In this document: in pieces, positions 1-9,800 of the stretch
Layout: every line of letters starts with the position of its first letter
Position numbering within the stretch: position 1 is the stretch's first letter
Assembly: GCA_004791255.1 (NCBI GenBank)
Contig: SRUQ01000002.1
Span: 248,001 to 312,000 of the forward strand
From: a bacterium M00.F.Ca.ET.205.01.1.1
GTDB taxonomy: Bacteria > Pseudomonadota > Alphaproteobacteria > Rhizobiales > Rhizobiaceae
DNA: 64,000 nucleotides
Direction of reading: 5' to 3'
The notes under the pieces: generated by a model
The model's database searches: none
What the model was told of the DNA's origin: nothing
The model's input: the letters and a program-made list of their open reading frames with translations, nothing else
Position numbers and translations under genes: made by a program

Positions 1-2
1 GG

Positions 3-506
3 CGCGATGCCGGCGAGGATGCGTGGTTCGAGAAGAACGACGCCTTCGATGCCGACTTCCGCAACCGCTTCCTGGACCTGCACTACGCCGCCGCGCGGCG
101 TGAGTGCGACGACTGGTCGGATCATGCCGAGGGCGCGTTGGCGCTGATGATCCTGCTCGACCAGTTCCCGCGAAACTGCTTTCGCGGCACCGGCCACATG
201 TACGCGACCGACCAGCTGGCCAAGCATTTCGCCAAGAAAGCGGTCACTGCCGGCCATGACCTGGCTCTGGAACCGAACGTCCGTGTGTTCCTCTATTTGC
301 CGTTCGAACATTCGGAAAACCTTGCCGACCAGGTCATATCGGTCGAACTGCACACCGCCAAAGCCGAGTTCAACCTGAAATACGCGCTGGAACACCGCGA
401 CATCATCCAGCGCTTTGGCCGGTTTCCGCACCGCAACAAGATGCTCGGGCGCGAAACGACAGCTGAGGAAAAGGCATTCCTGGATGAAGGCGGGTTTTCC
501 GGCTGA
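3..506 (+). CDS. DUF924 family protein, C-terminal part (5' end outside window)
   Basis: The reading frame is open from the first bases of the window to a TGA, giving 167 residues without a start, so roughly the first 20-30 residues of a family usually near 190 residues are missing. Visible are a WFEKNDAFDADFRNRF segment near the beginning, then LILLDQFPRNCFRGT-like and YLPFEHSE motifs, which are the hallmark blocks of DUF924 (an all-helical, TPR-like fold of unknown function). An internal ATG at 138 lies inside conserved sequence and is not the true start. The next gene, folK, is convergent and only 24 bases away, so there is no room for a long terminator. Family assignment is firm; the biochemical role is unknown. 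Confidence 0.85.
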   Translation, partial: RDAGEDAWFEKNDAFDADFRNRFLDLHYAAARRECDDWSDHAEGALALMILLDQFPRNCFRGTGHMYATDQLAKHFAKKAVTAGHDLALEPNVRVFLYLPFEHSENLADQVISVELHTAKAEFNLKYALEHRDIIQRFGRFPHRNKMLGRETTAEEKAFLDEGGFSG

Positions 507-530
507 CGTCCGCCGGCCTACTGGTCAGGT

Positions 531-1043
531 CTATCGCTGCCACCAGTCGCGGCCGGATGGCAGCCGCTCGATGCCGGCCGCATCGACCGAGCCCAGGCGA
601 TCCCCGATATTTCGACCGCCGACGGCAAGATCCGGCGCGATCTCGGCCAGCGGTGCCAGCACGAAGGCGCGTTCCAGCATGCGCGGATGCGGCACTTCGA
701 GGCCGGTTTCGTGGATAACGCTGTCGCCGAACACCAGGATGTCTATGTCGATCAGGCGTGGCCCCCAGCGCTCTTCGCGCACGCGCTTCAGCCTGCGTTC
801 GGCATCGAGGCAGAGATCGAGCAATGCGCGCGGAGAGAGCCGTGTCGACAGTTCGGCGGCGGCGTTGAGAAAATCCGGCTGGTCGAGCTTGCCCCAGGGC
901 GGCGTCCGGTACAGCGAGGAAACGGCGGCCACATCAGTATCGGGATCGGCGTCGAGCAGGCGCAGCGCGGCCCCCATCGACTTCGCCGGATCGCCGAGGT
1001 TGCCGCCAAGGCTGAGGTAAACGGTGTTACTCTGGCCAGACAA
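531..1043 (-). CDS. folK: 2-amino-4-hydroxy-6-hydroxymethyldihydropteridine pyrophosphokinase
   Basis: HPPK transfers pyrophosphate from ATP to 6-hydroxymethyl-7,8-dihydropterin, the step just before dihydropteroate synthase in folate synthesis. The 170-residue protein has the N-terminal YLSLGGNLGD block (about residues 9-18) and the diagnostic RWGPRLIDIDIL signature at residues 92-103, whose Asp residues bind the two Mg ions. Length is normal for a monofunctional enzyme. It is the last gene of a minus-strand folP-folB-folK operon, and its start overlaps the end of folB by 17 bases, which suggests translational coupling. Confidence 0.96.
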   Translation of the reverse strand: MSGQSNTVYLSLGGNLGDPAKSMGAALRLLDADPDTDVAAVSSLYRTPPWGKLDQPDFLNAAAELSTRLSPRALLDLCLDAERRLKRVREERWGPRLIDIDILVFGDSVIHETGLEVPHPRMLERAFVLAPLAEIAPDLAVGGRNIGDRLGSVDAAGIERLPSGRDWWQR

Positions 1044-1386
1044 CGGTCACCTCGACGTAATCGAGCACGCCGGGCACCGGCGCATTCGGCTTGCGCACGG
1101 TGATCTCGGCCTTCCGGATCTGGGGAAAGCGCTCCGTGAGTGCTTTTGCAACTTCCAGGGCCAAAGCCTCGATCAGGAAGCGCCGGTGTCCGGTGATGAT
1201 CTCCTCGATCACGGTAAATGCAACGCCGTAGTTGACGGTTTCCCCGATGGCGTCATCGACAAGCGCGCGGCCTGGTTCGACGGTGAGCGAGGCATCGACA
1301 TAGAAGCGCTGGCCGAGCGCCTCTTCCTCGTCCAGCACACCGTGCCGGGCAAAGAAGGCGCAATTCTTCATGCGGATGACATACAT
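1027..1386 (-). CDS. folB: Dihydroneopterin aldolase
   Basis: Cytoplasmic enzyme that cleaves 7,8-dihydroneopterin to 6-hydroxymethyl-dihydropterin and glycolaldehyde. At 119 residues it has the family length. Visible landmarks are FARHGVLDEEEALGQRF (Glu21/22 in the substrate pocket), VNYG with Tyr53, LIEALA with Glu73, and the VRKPNAPVPG block whose Lys99 is the catalytic lysine. It lies three bases after folP and overlaps folK, so the three sequential folate enzymes form one tightly coupled transcript. Confidence 0.96.
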   Translation of the reverse strand: MYVIRMKNCAFFARHGVLDEEEALGQRFYVDASLTVEPGRALVDDAIGETVNYGVAFTVIEEIITGHRRFLIEALALEVAKALTERFPQIRKAEITVRKPNAPVPGVLDYVEVTVVWPE

Positions 1387-1389
1387 GGC

Positions 1390-2241
1390 TCAGTGTTCCG
1401 ATCTGCCGGTTTGTCGCGCCAGCATAGCATCCGCCACCGCCAGCGCGTCCACGTTGATTGCGACATCGTGGACGCGAAACAGGTCGGCGCCGTTGAGCCG
1501 CAGGATGACACTTGTCGCCGCCGTTCCCGCCGCCCGGTCGGCTGCATCGCGGCCGGTCACGGTGCCGATGAAGCGCTTGCGCGAGGTGCCGGCCATCAGC
1601 GGAAAGCCGAGGGCGCCGAGTTCGGAGAACCGCGCCATCAGGTCGAGGTTTTCCTCGGCCGTCTCCTTGGCGAAGCCGAAGCCCGGATCAAGCACGATCT
1701 GATCGTCGGCGACGCCGCAGCGGCGGGCGATGTCCAGTGACTTTTCGAGGAATGCGAACTGGTCCGAAATCACGTCGGGCAATTTCTGGCGATCCCTGCC
1801 GGTATGCATGATGATCAACCCGGCGCCGGTTTCAGCCGCGACCCGGGCAATGTCGGGCTCGCGCTGCAGGCCCCAGACATCGTTGACGATATGCGCGCCG
1901 GCAGCGACGGCCAGCCGGGCGGTCTCGGCACGGTAGGTGTCGACCGAAATCAGCGCCTCGCCGGAATTCGCCAGCGCTTCGATGACCGGAAGGATACGCG
2001 CCTGCTCCTCACCGGCCGTGGTCGCGGAAGCGCCCGGCCTAGTCGATTCGCCGCCGATGTCGACCACCAGGGCGCCTTCGGCCAGCATACGGCGCGCCTG
2101 AGCAAGCGCCTTTTCAGGAGCATCGAACAAGCCGCCATCGGAAAAGGAGTCGGGCGTGATGTTGAGGATGCCGACCACCACGGCCTTGCCGCCAAGGTCG
2201 AGATGGCGTCCATGCGCCAGTCGCCATCGCCTCGCCGTCAT
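1390..2241 (-). CDS. folP: Dihydropteroate synthase
   Basis: Condenses 6-hydroxymethyl-dihydropterin pyrophosphate with p-aminobenzoate; this is the sulfonamide target. The 283-residue TIM-barrel protein has both signature motifs: GILNITPDSFSDGG at residues 24-37 and DIGGESTRPGA at 61-71. Further on, VLDPGFGFAK and the phosphate-binding GTSRKRFIG loop are present. First gene of the folP-folB-folK operon. The start taken leaves a 23-residue lead before the first motif, normal for the family. Confidence 0.97.
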   Translation of the reverse strand: MTARRWRLAHGRHLDLGGKAVVVGILNITPDSFSDGGLFDAPEKALAQARRMLAEGALVVDIGGESTRPGASATTAGEEQARILPVIEALANSGEALISVDTYRAETARLAVAAGAHIVNDVWGLQREPDIARVAAETGAGLIIMHTGRDRQKLPDVISDQFAFLEKSLDIARRCGVADDQIVLDPGFGFAKETAEENLDLMARFSELGALGFPLMAGTSRKRFIGTVTGRDAADRAAGTAATSVILRLNGADLFRVHDVAINVDALAVADAMLARQTGRSEH

Positions 2242-2325
2242 TACCCATCAACCATGTGTGATCCGCACCAGATCAATTCCGTTGCGCCGGCAACGGCCGT
2301 AAAGCATGGTAGGCCAAGAGGCAAC

Positions 2326-2949
2326 ATGATGAAACGATCCCTGCTTTGCGCACTGCTGCTTGCCGTCACCGCCGTTCCGGCTGATGCGGCCAATCTGGTG
2401 AAGACATACAGCTATTTCGCCATTGGCGGCAGAACGCTGGAAGACATCGAGCAGCAGCTCTCCAAACGCGGGCCGCAGGTGAAGAGCACGGGCTCGCGCC
2501 ACCCGGGCGCCACCCAGATGGCTTTCACCACACGCATCAGCTACGCAGCGCAGTCCGGATCCTGCCGGATCGCCGATGCCGCCGTGACCGCCAAGGTCAA
2601 GGTGATCCTTCCCGAATGGCGCCGGCCGCGCAAGGCGGACCCGGATGTGCGGCTGTTCTGGGACACGCTGTCGGCCGACATCAAGCGCCATGAGGAGCGC
2701 CATGTCGAGATCGCCAAAAACCATGCCCGCGAGCTGGAAGATGCGCTGAAGGCGAGCTATCCGCAAAAGACCTGCGAGGCGGCGAAAGCCAAGGCCGCGG
2801 AGATCACCGCCGCCGTGTTGGCCAGACACGACCGCGCCCAGGTGCAGTTCGATCGTGTCGAAAGCGTCAACTTCGAGAGCCGTATCCTGCGGCTGCTGCG
2901 CTATCGCATCCAGCGCATCGAGAATGGCCATTTGCGGCCTCCGGCCTGA
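2326..2949 (+). CDS. Secreted DUF922 family Zn-dependent protease-like protein
   Basis: Predicted 207-residue exported protein. The N-terminus MMKRSLLCALLLAVTAVPADA reads as a Sec signal peptide with cleavage after an ADA-type site near residue 21. The mature part carries HEERH (residues 122-126) followed by a second helix, a putative zinc-binding motif typical of DUF922. It also has a Cys pair (Cys80 and a C-terminal Cys) that could form a periplasmic disulfide. The start is chosen at ATG 2326 (or 2329) because an AAGAGG ribosome site lies at 2316-2321; the frame is open further upstream, but that stretch overlaps folP antisense. The substrate is unknown and proteolytic activity is inferred only from the motif. 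Confidence 0.8.
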   Translation: MMKRSLLCALLLAVTAVPADAANLVKTYSYFAIGGRTLEDIEQQLSKRGPQVKSTGSRHPGATQMAFTTRISYAAQSGSCRIADAAVTAKVKVILPEWRRPRKADPDVRLFWDTLSADIKRHEERHVEIAKNHARELEDALKASYPQKTCEAAKAKAAEITAAVLARHDRAQVQFDRVESVNFESRILRLLRYRIQRIENGHLRPPA

Positions 2950-2953
2950 GTTT

Positions 2954-2983
2954 TTGTCGCCCCGCGCGACTGCGCGGCGACAA
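2954..2983 (+). terminator. GC-rich hairpin after the DUF922 gene
   Basis: Five bases after the stop, TTGTCGCC (2954-2961) pairs with GGCGACAA (2976-2983), and an inner GCGC/GCGC stem closes a GACT loop. A T-run precedes rather than follows the stem on this strand, so it is a plausible but not textbook terminator. The rest of 2984-3169 holds nothing I recognise except the leader of the MFS gene. Confidence 0.45.
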
Positions 2984-3169
2984 GCCAACCGGGTCGAAGC
3001 GTAGTGCCAGCTTCGAAAAATTTTCGAGCACCGGTCGAAATCGGCCTATACGGGACGACATATCCAAGGTCGGAAAGGGCACGGCCTTCGATATCAGGCA
3101 CCACGACCGATCGCGCCGCGGCCCCACCAACAAAGCCCCATCGGTGAACCCGGCAGCATAAGCATATGG

Positions 3170-4654
3170 ATGAAAGATATGGACCAGGCTGTCGACAAGC
3201 AGGCCATGACGGCTGAAAACGCGCCGCTGAGCGAAAGCGAAAAGAACGCCATAATCGGTGGCGTCCTGTTGTCGATGCTTCTGGCCGCACTCGACCAGAC
3301 CATCGTCGCGCCGGCCATGCCGACCATCGCACGGGCGCTCGGCCATGCCGAATACCTGCCCTGGATCGTTACCGGCTATCTGTTGACCGCAACCGCCATG
3401 GCGCCGCTCTACGGCAAGCTTTCCGACGTCTATGGCCGCCGGCCGACGGTTTACGCGGCTATCCTCATTTTCCTCGCCGGCTCGCTGGTCAGCGCCATGG
3501 CCCCCAATATGTTCGTGCTGATCGTCGGCCGCGCCATCCAGGGCGCCGGCGGCGGCGGCTTGTTCGCGTTGGCGCAAACCGTGATCGGCGACCTCGTGCC
3601 GCCGCGTGAGCGGGCACGCTACGCGGCCTGGATCGCCGGCACATGGGCGGTCGCCAGCATCGCCGGGCCATTGCTCGGCGGCACTTTCGCCGAACATCTG
3701 CACTGGTCGCTGATCTTCTGGATCAACATCCCGCTCGGCATTGTCGCGATGGCCATCATCAACAAGCCGCTGCGCAAACTGCCGGTTGCGGCAAGGCAGC
3801 ATCGCATCGACGGCCTTGGCGCGCTGCTTTTAATCGCGGCCACGGCCTTGCTGCTTCTGGCCCTGAACTGGGGCGGCAGCGAATACGCCTGGCTGTCGCC
3901 CGAGATCCTTGGGCTGCTCGCCAGTTCGGCCATCATCTGGGGTGCCTTTGCGCTACGGTTGCTGCGCGCTTCGGAGCCGCTGATTTCGCTCGAAGTGCTC
4001 TCCAATCCGATTGTTCTTGCCGGCACGCTCTCCTTGTTCCTCCTGCAAGCCGCCAATATCGGCCTGTCGGTTTACCTGCCTGTCTATCTCCAGTCGGTTA
4101 TCGGCCTGTCGGCAAGCGCATCCGGCACCGCCCTGCTGGGGCTCATGCTGGGCACCGTCGCCGGCGCGACATTCAGCGGCCGCACCATTCCGCGCTTCGT
4201 CCACTACAAGCGGATCGCCATGGTCGGCGTGGCCTTTGCCGTGCTGTGCCTCGGCATCCTCAGCCTGGTGGCCGGGCATGCATCGCTGCTGGTTGTCGAA
4301 ATCCTGACGACGTGCATCGGGCTTGGCAGCGGGACCACTTTCCCGGTCGCCACGGTGTCGGTCCAGAACGCTGTCGATCCCAAGCATCTCGGTGTCGCTA
4401 CCGGGGTGATGACGTTTCTGCGCTCGCTGGGCAGCGCGCTCGGCGTGGCAATCCTCGGCGCGGTCGCCCTGGGCAACGGCCTGCCGCTGGCCGGCGAAGG
4501 CGCCCGGACAACTGGCGTCGCGACGGACGCTGCCGCGTTCGGCATGATCTTCGCCGCCGCGGTGGTGATGCTGATACTGGCGCTGCTGACGCTCAGCCTG
4601 ATGCCGGAAAAGCCGCTGCGTGGCCGCTCCGAGGCGCCCGTGCTTGCCGAATGA
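3170..4654 (+). CDS. MFS drug exporter, DHA2 (14-helix) family
   Basis: Inner-membrane proton-drug antiporter of 494 residues, the length of 14-TM DHA2 members (EmrB/QacA-like). After a short charged N-terminus, helix 1 reads GGVLLSMLLAALDQTIVAPAMP, containing the LDxTIVxxAxP motif typical of DHA2. The loop 2-3 motif GKLSDVYGRRP (MFS motif A) and the helix 5 motif AGPLLGG (motif C of exporters) follow. No membrane-fusion or TolC partner gene is adjacent, so it probably acts alone at the inner membrane. The gene stands by itself between convergent and same-strand neighbours; its substrate cannot be inferred. Confidence 0.88.
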   Translation: MKDMDQAVDKQAMTAENAPLSESEKNAIIGGVLLSMLLAALDQTIVAPAMPTIARALGHAEYLPWIVTGYLLTATAMAPLYGKLSDVYGRRPTVYAAILIFLAGSLVSAMAPNMFVLIVGRAIQGAGGGGLFALAQTVIGDLVPPRERARYAAWIAGTWAVASIAGPLLGGTFAEHLHWSLIFWINIPLGIVAMAIINKPLRKLPVAARQHRIDGLGALLLIAATALLLLALNWGGSEYAWLSPEILGLLASSAIIWGAFALRLLRASEPLISLEVLSNPIVLAGTLSLFLLQAANIGLSVYLPVYLQSVIGLSASASGTALLGLMLGTVAGATFSGRTIPRFVHYKRIAMVGVAFAVLCLGILSLVAGHASLLVVEILTTCIGLGSGTTFPVATVSVQNAVDPKHLGVATGVMTFLRSLGSALGVAILGAVALGNGLPLAGEGARTTGVATDAAAFGMIFAAAVVMLILALLTLSLMPEKPLRGRSEAPVLAE

Positions 4655-4663
4655 TGCGACGAG

Positions 4664-5761
<1,098 letters not shown>

Positions 5762-5802
5762 TCAGCCGGAAAAATCGCCGCTGCCGGTTCAGCCCTTGAG
5801 TT

Positions 5803-6123
5803 TCAGCCCTGGCGTTCAGGCACGCGCACGACCAGACCGTCGAGCGCGTCGCGCACCTTGACCTGGCACGACAGGCGTGAATTCGGCTGGACCTCGTAGG
5901 CGAAGTCCAGCATGTCCTCCTCCATCGCTTCCGGCTCGCCGACCTCCGCCGTCCACGCCTCGTCGACATAGACATGGCAGGTCGCGCAGGCGCAGGCGCC
6001 GCCGCACTCGGCCTCGATGCCGGGCACGGCGTTGCGAATGGCGTTCTCCATGACCGTCGAGCCGTTTTCGGCATCCACGTCGAAATGTGTGCCGTCATGG
6101 GCGATGAAGGTCAGCTTGGTCAT
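5803..6123 (-). CDS. [2Fe-2S] ferredoxin, adrenodoxin/putidaredoxin type
   Basis: A 106-residue soluble electron carrier. Cluster ligands are Cys40, Cys46, Cys49 and Cys86, in the C-x5-C-x2-C-xn-C spacing of vertebrate/ISC-type ferredoxins; Cys44 is an extra non-ligand. The acidic stretch [13 protein letters not shown] after the cluster loop is the usual docking helix for reductases. The closely following reductase gene on the same strand suggests a dedicated NADPH-ferredoxin electron chain; possible recipients (cytochromes P450, Fe-S assembly, Rieske oxygenases) are not encoded in the window. Confidence 0.93.
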   Translation of the reverse strand: MTKLTFIAHDGTHFDVDAENGSTVMENAIRNAVPGIEAECGGACACATCHVYVDEAWTAEVGEPEAMEEDMLDFAYEVQPNSRLSCQVKVRDALDGLVVRVPERQG

Positions 6124-6223
6124 TTGTCACCTGAAGGGAGTTTCCGCCGAGATAATCACTCCAGCGGACAAGTCAACTGCCGCGCGAAAGCGCCGCACTG
6201 TGACGTTTTTCCGAAAGCCTCGC

Positions 6224-6607
6224 CTAACGGTTGATGGCGGCGATGAAATCGCGCACTTCGTCGATCAGCTTGCCGAGCTGCTTGAGCGTCTGGTTGTCTT
6301 CCGGCTGCCGTTCGATCTCGGTGGCGCAATCGGCGATCGCAAAGGCGCCGATGCCGCGCGCCGACCCTTTCAGCCCGTGGGCCAGGAGCAGCCGGTCCTT
6401 GACGTCGGCATCGACTATTCTGTCGCGCACCGACAGCGCCTGCTGTACAAAGAGTGCCAGCACCTCCTGCTCCAGGCTGCGGTCACCCATCGTCTGCCGG
6501 GCGAGGTGTGCCAAATCGACCGGCCGGGACCGCCTGGTTCCCGACACGTCGCCCCCGGGCATTGAGAAGGCAATGCCGCTTTCGCCACGCATGAACTCGA
6601 ACTCCAT
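6224..6607 (-). CDS. Hpt domain histidine phosphotransfer protein
   Basis: Single-domain phosphorelay intermediate of 127 residues. The central motif LLAHGLKGSARGIGA, with His77, is the Hpt phosphorylation helix (HxLKGxxxxxG), and the C-terminal half ends in an amphipathic helix, as in four-helix Hpt bundles. No kinase or response regulator gene is adjacent, so this is an orphan shuttle serving a hybrid kinase elsewhere. The true start is uncertain: Met1, Met6 and Met16 are all possible, and the domain proper begins around residue 30. Confidence 0.85.
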   Translation of the reverse strand: MEFEFMRGESGIAFSMPGGDVSGTRRSRPVDLAHLARQTMGDRSLEQEVLALFVQQALSVRDRIVDADVKDRLLLAHGLKGSARGIGAFAIADCATEIERQPEDNQTLKQLGKLIDEVRDFIAAINR

Positions 6608-6707
6608 TTTCTTCGGCCGCCTGAAAAACTAGGCGATTCCAGTGGACAGCGGGTTAATGAATGGCCGGGAAAAATGTTGCGAAAGCGGCGCCTGAATCAC
6701 GGTTCTG

Positions 6708-6723
6708 TTAACCTTATATTTAA
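6708..6723 (+). promoter_or_regulatory. AT-rich TTAA-N8-TTAA element upstream of the giant pole protein
   Basis: In the 257-base gap before the giant gene, an AT-rich island contains two TTAA half-sites separated by eight bases (6708-6711 and 6720-6723). The CtrA cell-cycle regulator of alphaproteobacteria binds TTAA-N7-TTAA, so this is one base off the consensus; with seven bases the second half reads TTTA. It may instead just be promoter AT-richness. A regulatory role is inference only. Confidence 0.25.
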
Positions 6724-6864
6724 AGTTTTACGTATCCCGCGGAATGCATGTTTTCTTTACCCCCCTGTGTCATTACGATACGAGGGTCCATTTTCAGCCT
6801 CCTGCGCGGGGGTACGAAAAACACAATTATAAGCCCGCGGCAGCTAGTACAGGGTAGCGAAGGC

Positions 6865-9800
6865 ATGGCGAAGAAACCAACGACGACGACGAGAAATCTC
6901 GACAGCGATGTCGCCAGGGAACTGGAAAAAGCGCTCGACTTCGATCTCAGCGGCGACGCCGGCAGCGGCGACCTCGACATCGCCGCTTCGATGGAAGATC
7001 TGGAAGCACAGATATCCCAGGCCGCCGACGAGTTGGCCCGTGAGGGACGCGGCCCGCAGCCGGCGCCCGTCGTTAATCAGGCCCAGCCCGCGGCGAAGGC
7101 CAAGCCCGCCGAACTGCGCCCCGTGGAAACACGCAATGGCGGCCAGCCTGCCGGCTTCGCGCCTGCCAATGACGACCGCCAGAAGGATTATAAAACGCTC
7201 CTGCACAGCCTCAACAGGCGTGCCTCCAACACGATCTACTGGGTCGTCGCCTTTGTCTCGCTGGCCTGGATCGCCGGCGCCGGCGGGTTGGCCAACCTGC
7301 TTTTCGGATCGAGCATCTGGAGCATCCGCACGCTCGACCAGTTCTTTGCCCGCCCCGAGCTGATCGGCCTGGCAGTCGCGGCAATCGTGCCCGTCACCCT
7401 GTTCTGGGCCTTCGCGGCGATGATCCGCCGTGCCCAGGACATGCGCATCGCAGCGCAGTCGATGACCGAGGTGGCGTTCCGCTTGACCGAACCTGAGAAC
7501 ATGGCCCAGGACCGCGTCATGATGATCGGCCAGGCCGTGCGCCGCGAAGTGGCGGCCATGGGCGAAGGCATCGAACGCACGCTTGCCCGCGCCGTCGAAC
7601 TGGAAACGCTGGTGCACAGCGAAGTCAACCAGATCGAGCGCTCCTATTCGGAAAACGAAACCCGCATCCGTTCGCTTGTCGACGGGCTCGGCAGCGAGCG
7701 CGAGGCGGTCGTCTCCCACGCGGAACGGGTCCGCGCCTCGATTTCCGGCGCGCATGAAACGCTGCGTGATGAAATCGGCGCCGCCAGCGACATCATCCGC
7801 GATAGCATCCTCAACGCTTCGACAAAGCTGTCGATGACCATCACCAATTCCGGCGACACGCTGATCGACCGCATCAACGAAAGCTCGATGTCGATCTTCG
7901 ATTCGGTTGAAGGCCGGCTCGACAACATCACCGACCGGCTGTCGACCTCGGGCGAAGCCTTCGCCAGCCTGCTCGATACGCGCATCGCCAAGCTGACGGA
8001 CACCACGGACGGCCTGACCCGGTCGTTGACCGACCTGCTCGACGACCGCACCACCGGCATGGTGTCGCTGCTGGGCGGCGCAGCGCGTACCCTCAATTCC
8101 GAGTTCGAGGCCAGCCTCAACGGCATTGAGCGCACGCTGGCCGAACGCGGCCAGGCACTGATCAGCGAATTCCAGACCCGCGCCGAAGCGCTGGACACCG
8201 GCACGCAGAAGCTCAACGCCGCACTCGAGGCACGTGCCCGCCAGATCAACGAGACGCTGGTCGAGCGTGCGCGCGAAATCGCCCACACCTTCGCCGAGAG
8301 CAAGGACACGCTGGCCGCGATGATCGATCAGGGCAAGACCCAGATCGGCGCCGACATGGCCGACATCGTCAACTCGACCTCCTCCATGCTGGAGGCCCGC
8401 GCCAGCGACTTCGCCGGACGCATGGAGGCGGCGCGTCATGTCGTCTCGCGTTCCTTCGACAGCGACATCCAGCGGCTTGCCGATGCCCGCGTCGGCATCG
8501 AGGAAGCCGTCGAAAACCACAGCCGCAAGCTCTCCGAGAGCCGCGAGCGCATGGCTGCCGCCATGCAGGCGGATCTGGCGAAATTCGCCGAAGGCCGCGC
8601 CGGCATCGATGCCGCGGTGACCAACCAGGTGCAGAAGCTGGCCGAAGGCCGCGGCCTGATTGCGCGGGCGCTCGAAGAAGATCTGCGCAAGGTCAACGAA
8701 TCGCGCGCCGCCATCGACGCCTCGCTCGGCAGCCACCTCGAAAGGCTGGAAGAAGGCCGCAACCGGCTCTCCCTGGCCCTCAATGAAGACTCCGGAAAAC
8801 TCGTGCAAGCCCGTACCATCATTGATGAAATGGTCTCCGGGCATGTGGGCAAGCTGGCCGAAGGCCGCAACATCCTCTCGCGTGCCCTGGAGGCAGATCT
8901 CGGCAAACTGTCCGACAGCCGCGCCAGCATTGACGGGCTCGTCGCCGGCCAGGTCGAGAAAATCGCCGAGGGCCGGGCGGTGCTCGCCAAGGCGCTCGAA
9001 AACGACATCGTCGGCATCAAGAGCCTGATCGAGGCGCATTCGACGAAACTGGCGGAAGACCGCAGCGAGCTCGGCCGTGCGCTGGAGAGCGATCTTTCCG
9101 GCATACGGGGCCTGATCGACGGCCATTCGGGCCGGCTGGCGGAAGACCGCAGCCTGCTGTCGCAGACGCTTGAAGCCGACCTCGCCAAGCTGGCCGAGAG
9201 CCGCTCGAGCATCGACGGGCTCGTCGCCGGCCAGGTCGAGAAACTGGCCGAGGGCCGCGACATTCTAAAGCGCGCGCTGGAATCCGACCTCAACACGATC
9301 AAGGGTGTGATATCGAGCCAGTCGGAAAGGCTGGCCGAGGACCGTGGACAGCTTTCGCGCGTCCTGGAAGCTGACCTGCAGAATGTGAACAGCGTCATCG
9401 CCGATCACATGAACAAGCTCGTCCAGGATCGCTCGACCCTGTCGAAAGCGCTCGAGGACGATCTTGCCAAGCTGGCCGAGAGCCGTTCCAGCATCGACGG
9501 GCTGGTCGCCGGCCAGGTCGAAAAGCTGTCGGAAGGCCGCGATATCCTGCGCCGTGCGCTGGAAGCCGACCTCAATGCGGTCCGGAACACCGTTGCCGAC
9601 CAGTCGCAGAAACTGGTCGACGATCGCGCCCAGTTCGCCCTTGCGCTCGAAGCCGATCTCGAAACCGTCAACGGTCTCGTCAACAGCCATTCTGACCGGC
9701 TCGCCCAGGAGCGTTCGACGCTGTCGAGGGCGCTCGAGGCCGACCTCGAAGCCGTGGCTGGGCATGCGAACAGCCATAAGGAGCGACTGTCCGAGGAGCG

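Noticed and set aside
1804..2325. N-terminal extension of the DUF922 protein by 174 codons
   Set aside because: The extension is antisense to folP and not protein-like; signal peptide and ribosome site fix the start at 2326.
2248..2988. Minus-strand open frame of 246 codons over the DUF922 gene
   Set aside because: The plus-strand protein has a signal peptide, HEERH motif and ribosome site; the antisense frame has none.
6844..9126. A 760-codon open frame on the minus strand antisense to the giant pole gene
   Set aside because: It is a shadow of the high-GC repetitive coding sequence; no protein motifs, no start context, and the plus-strand protein has clear domains.
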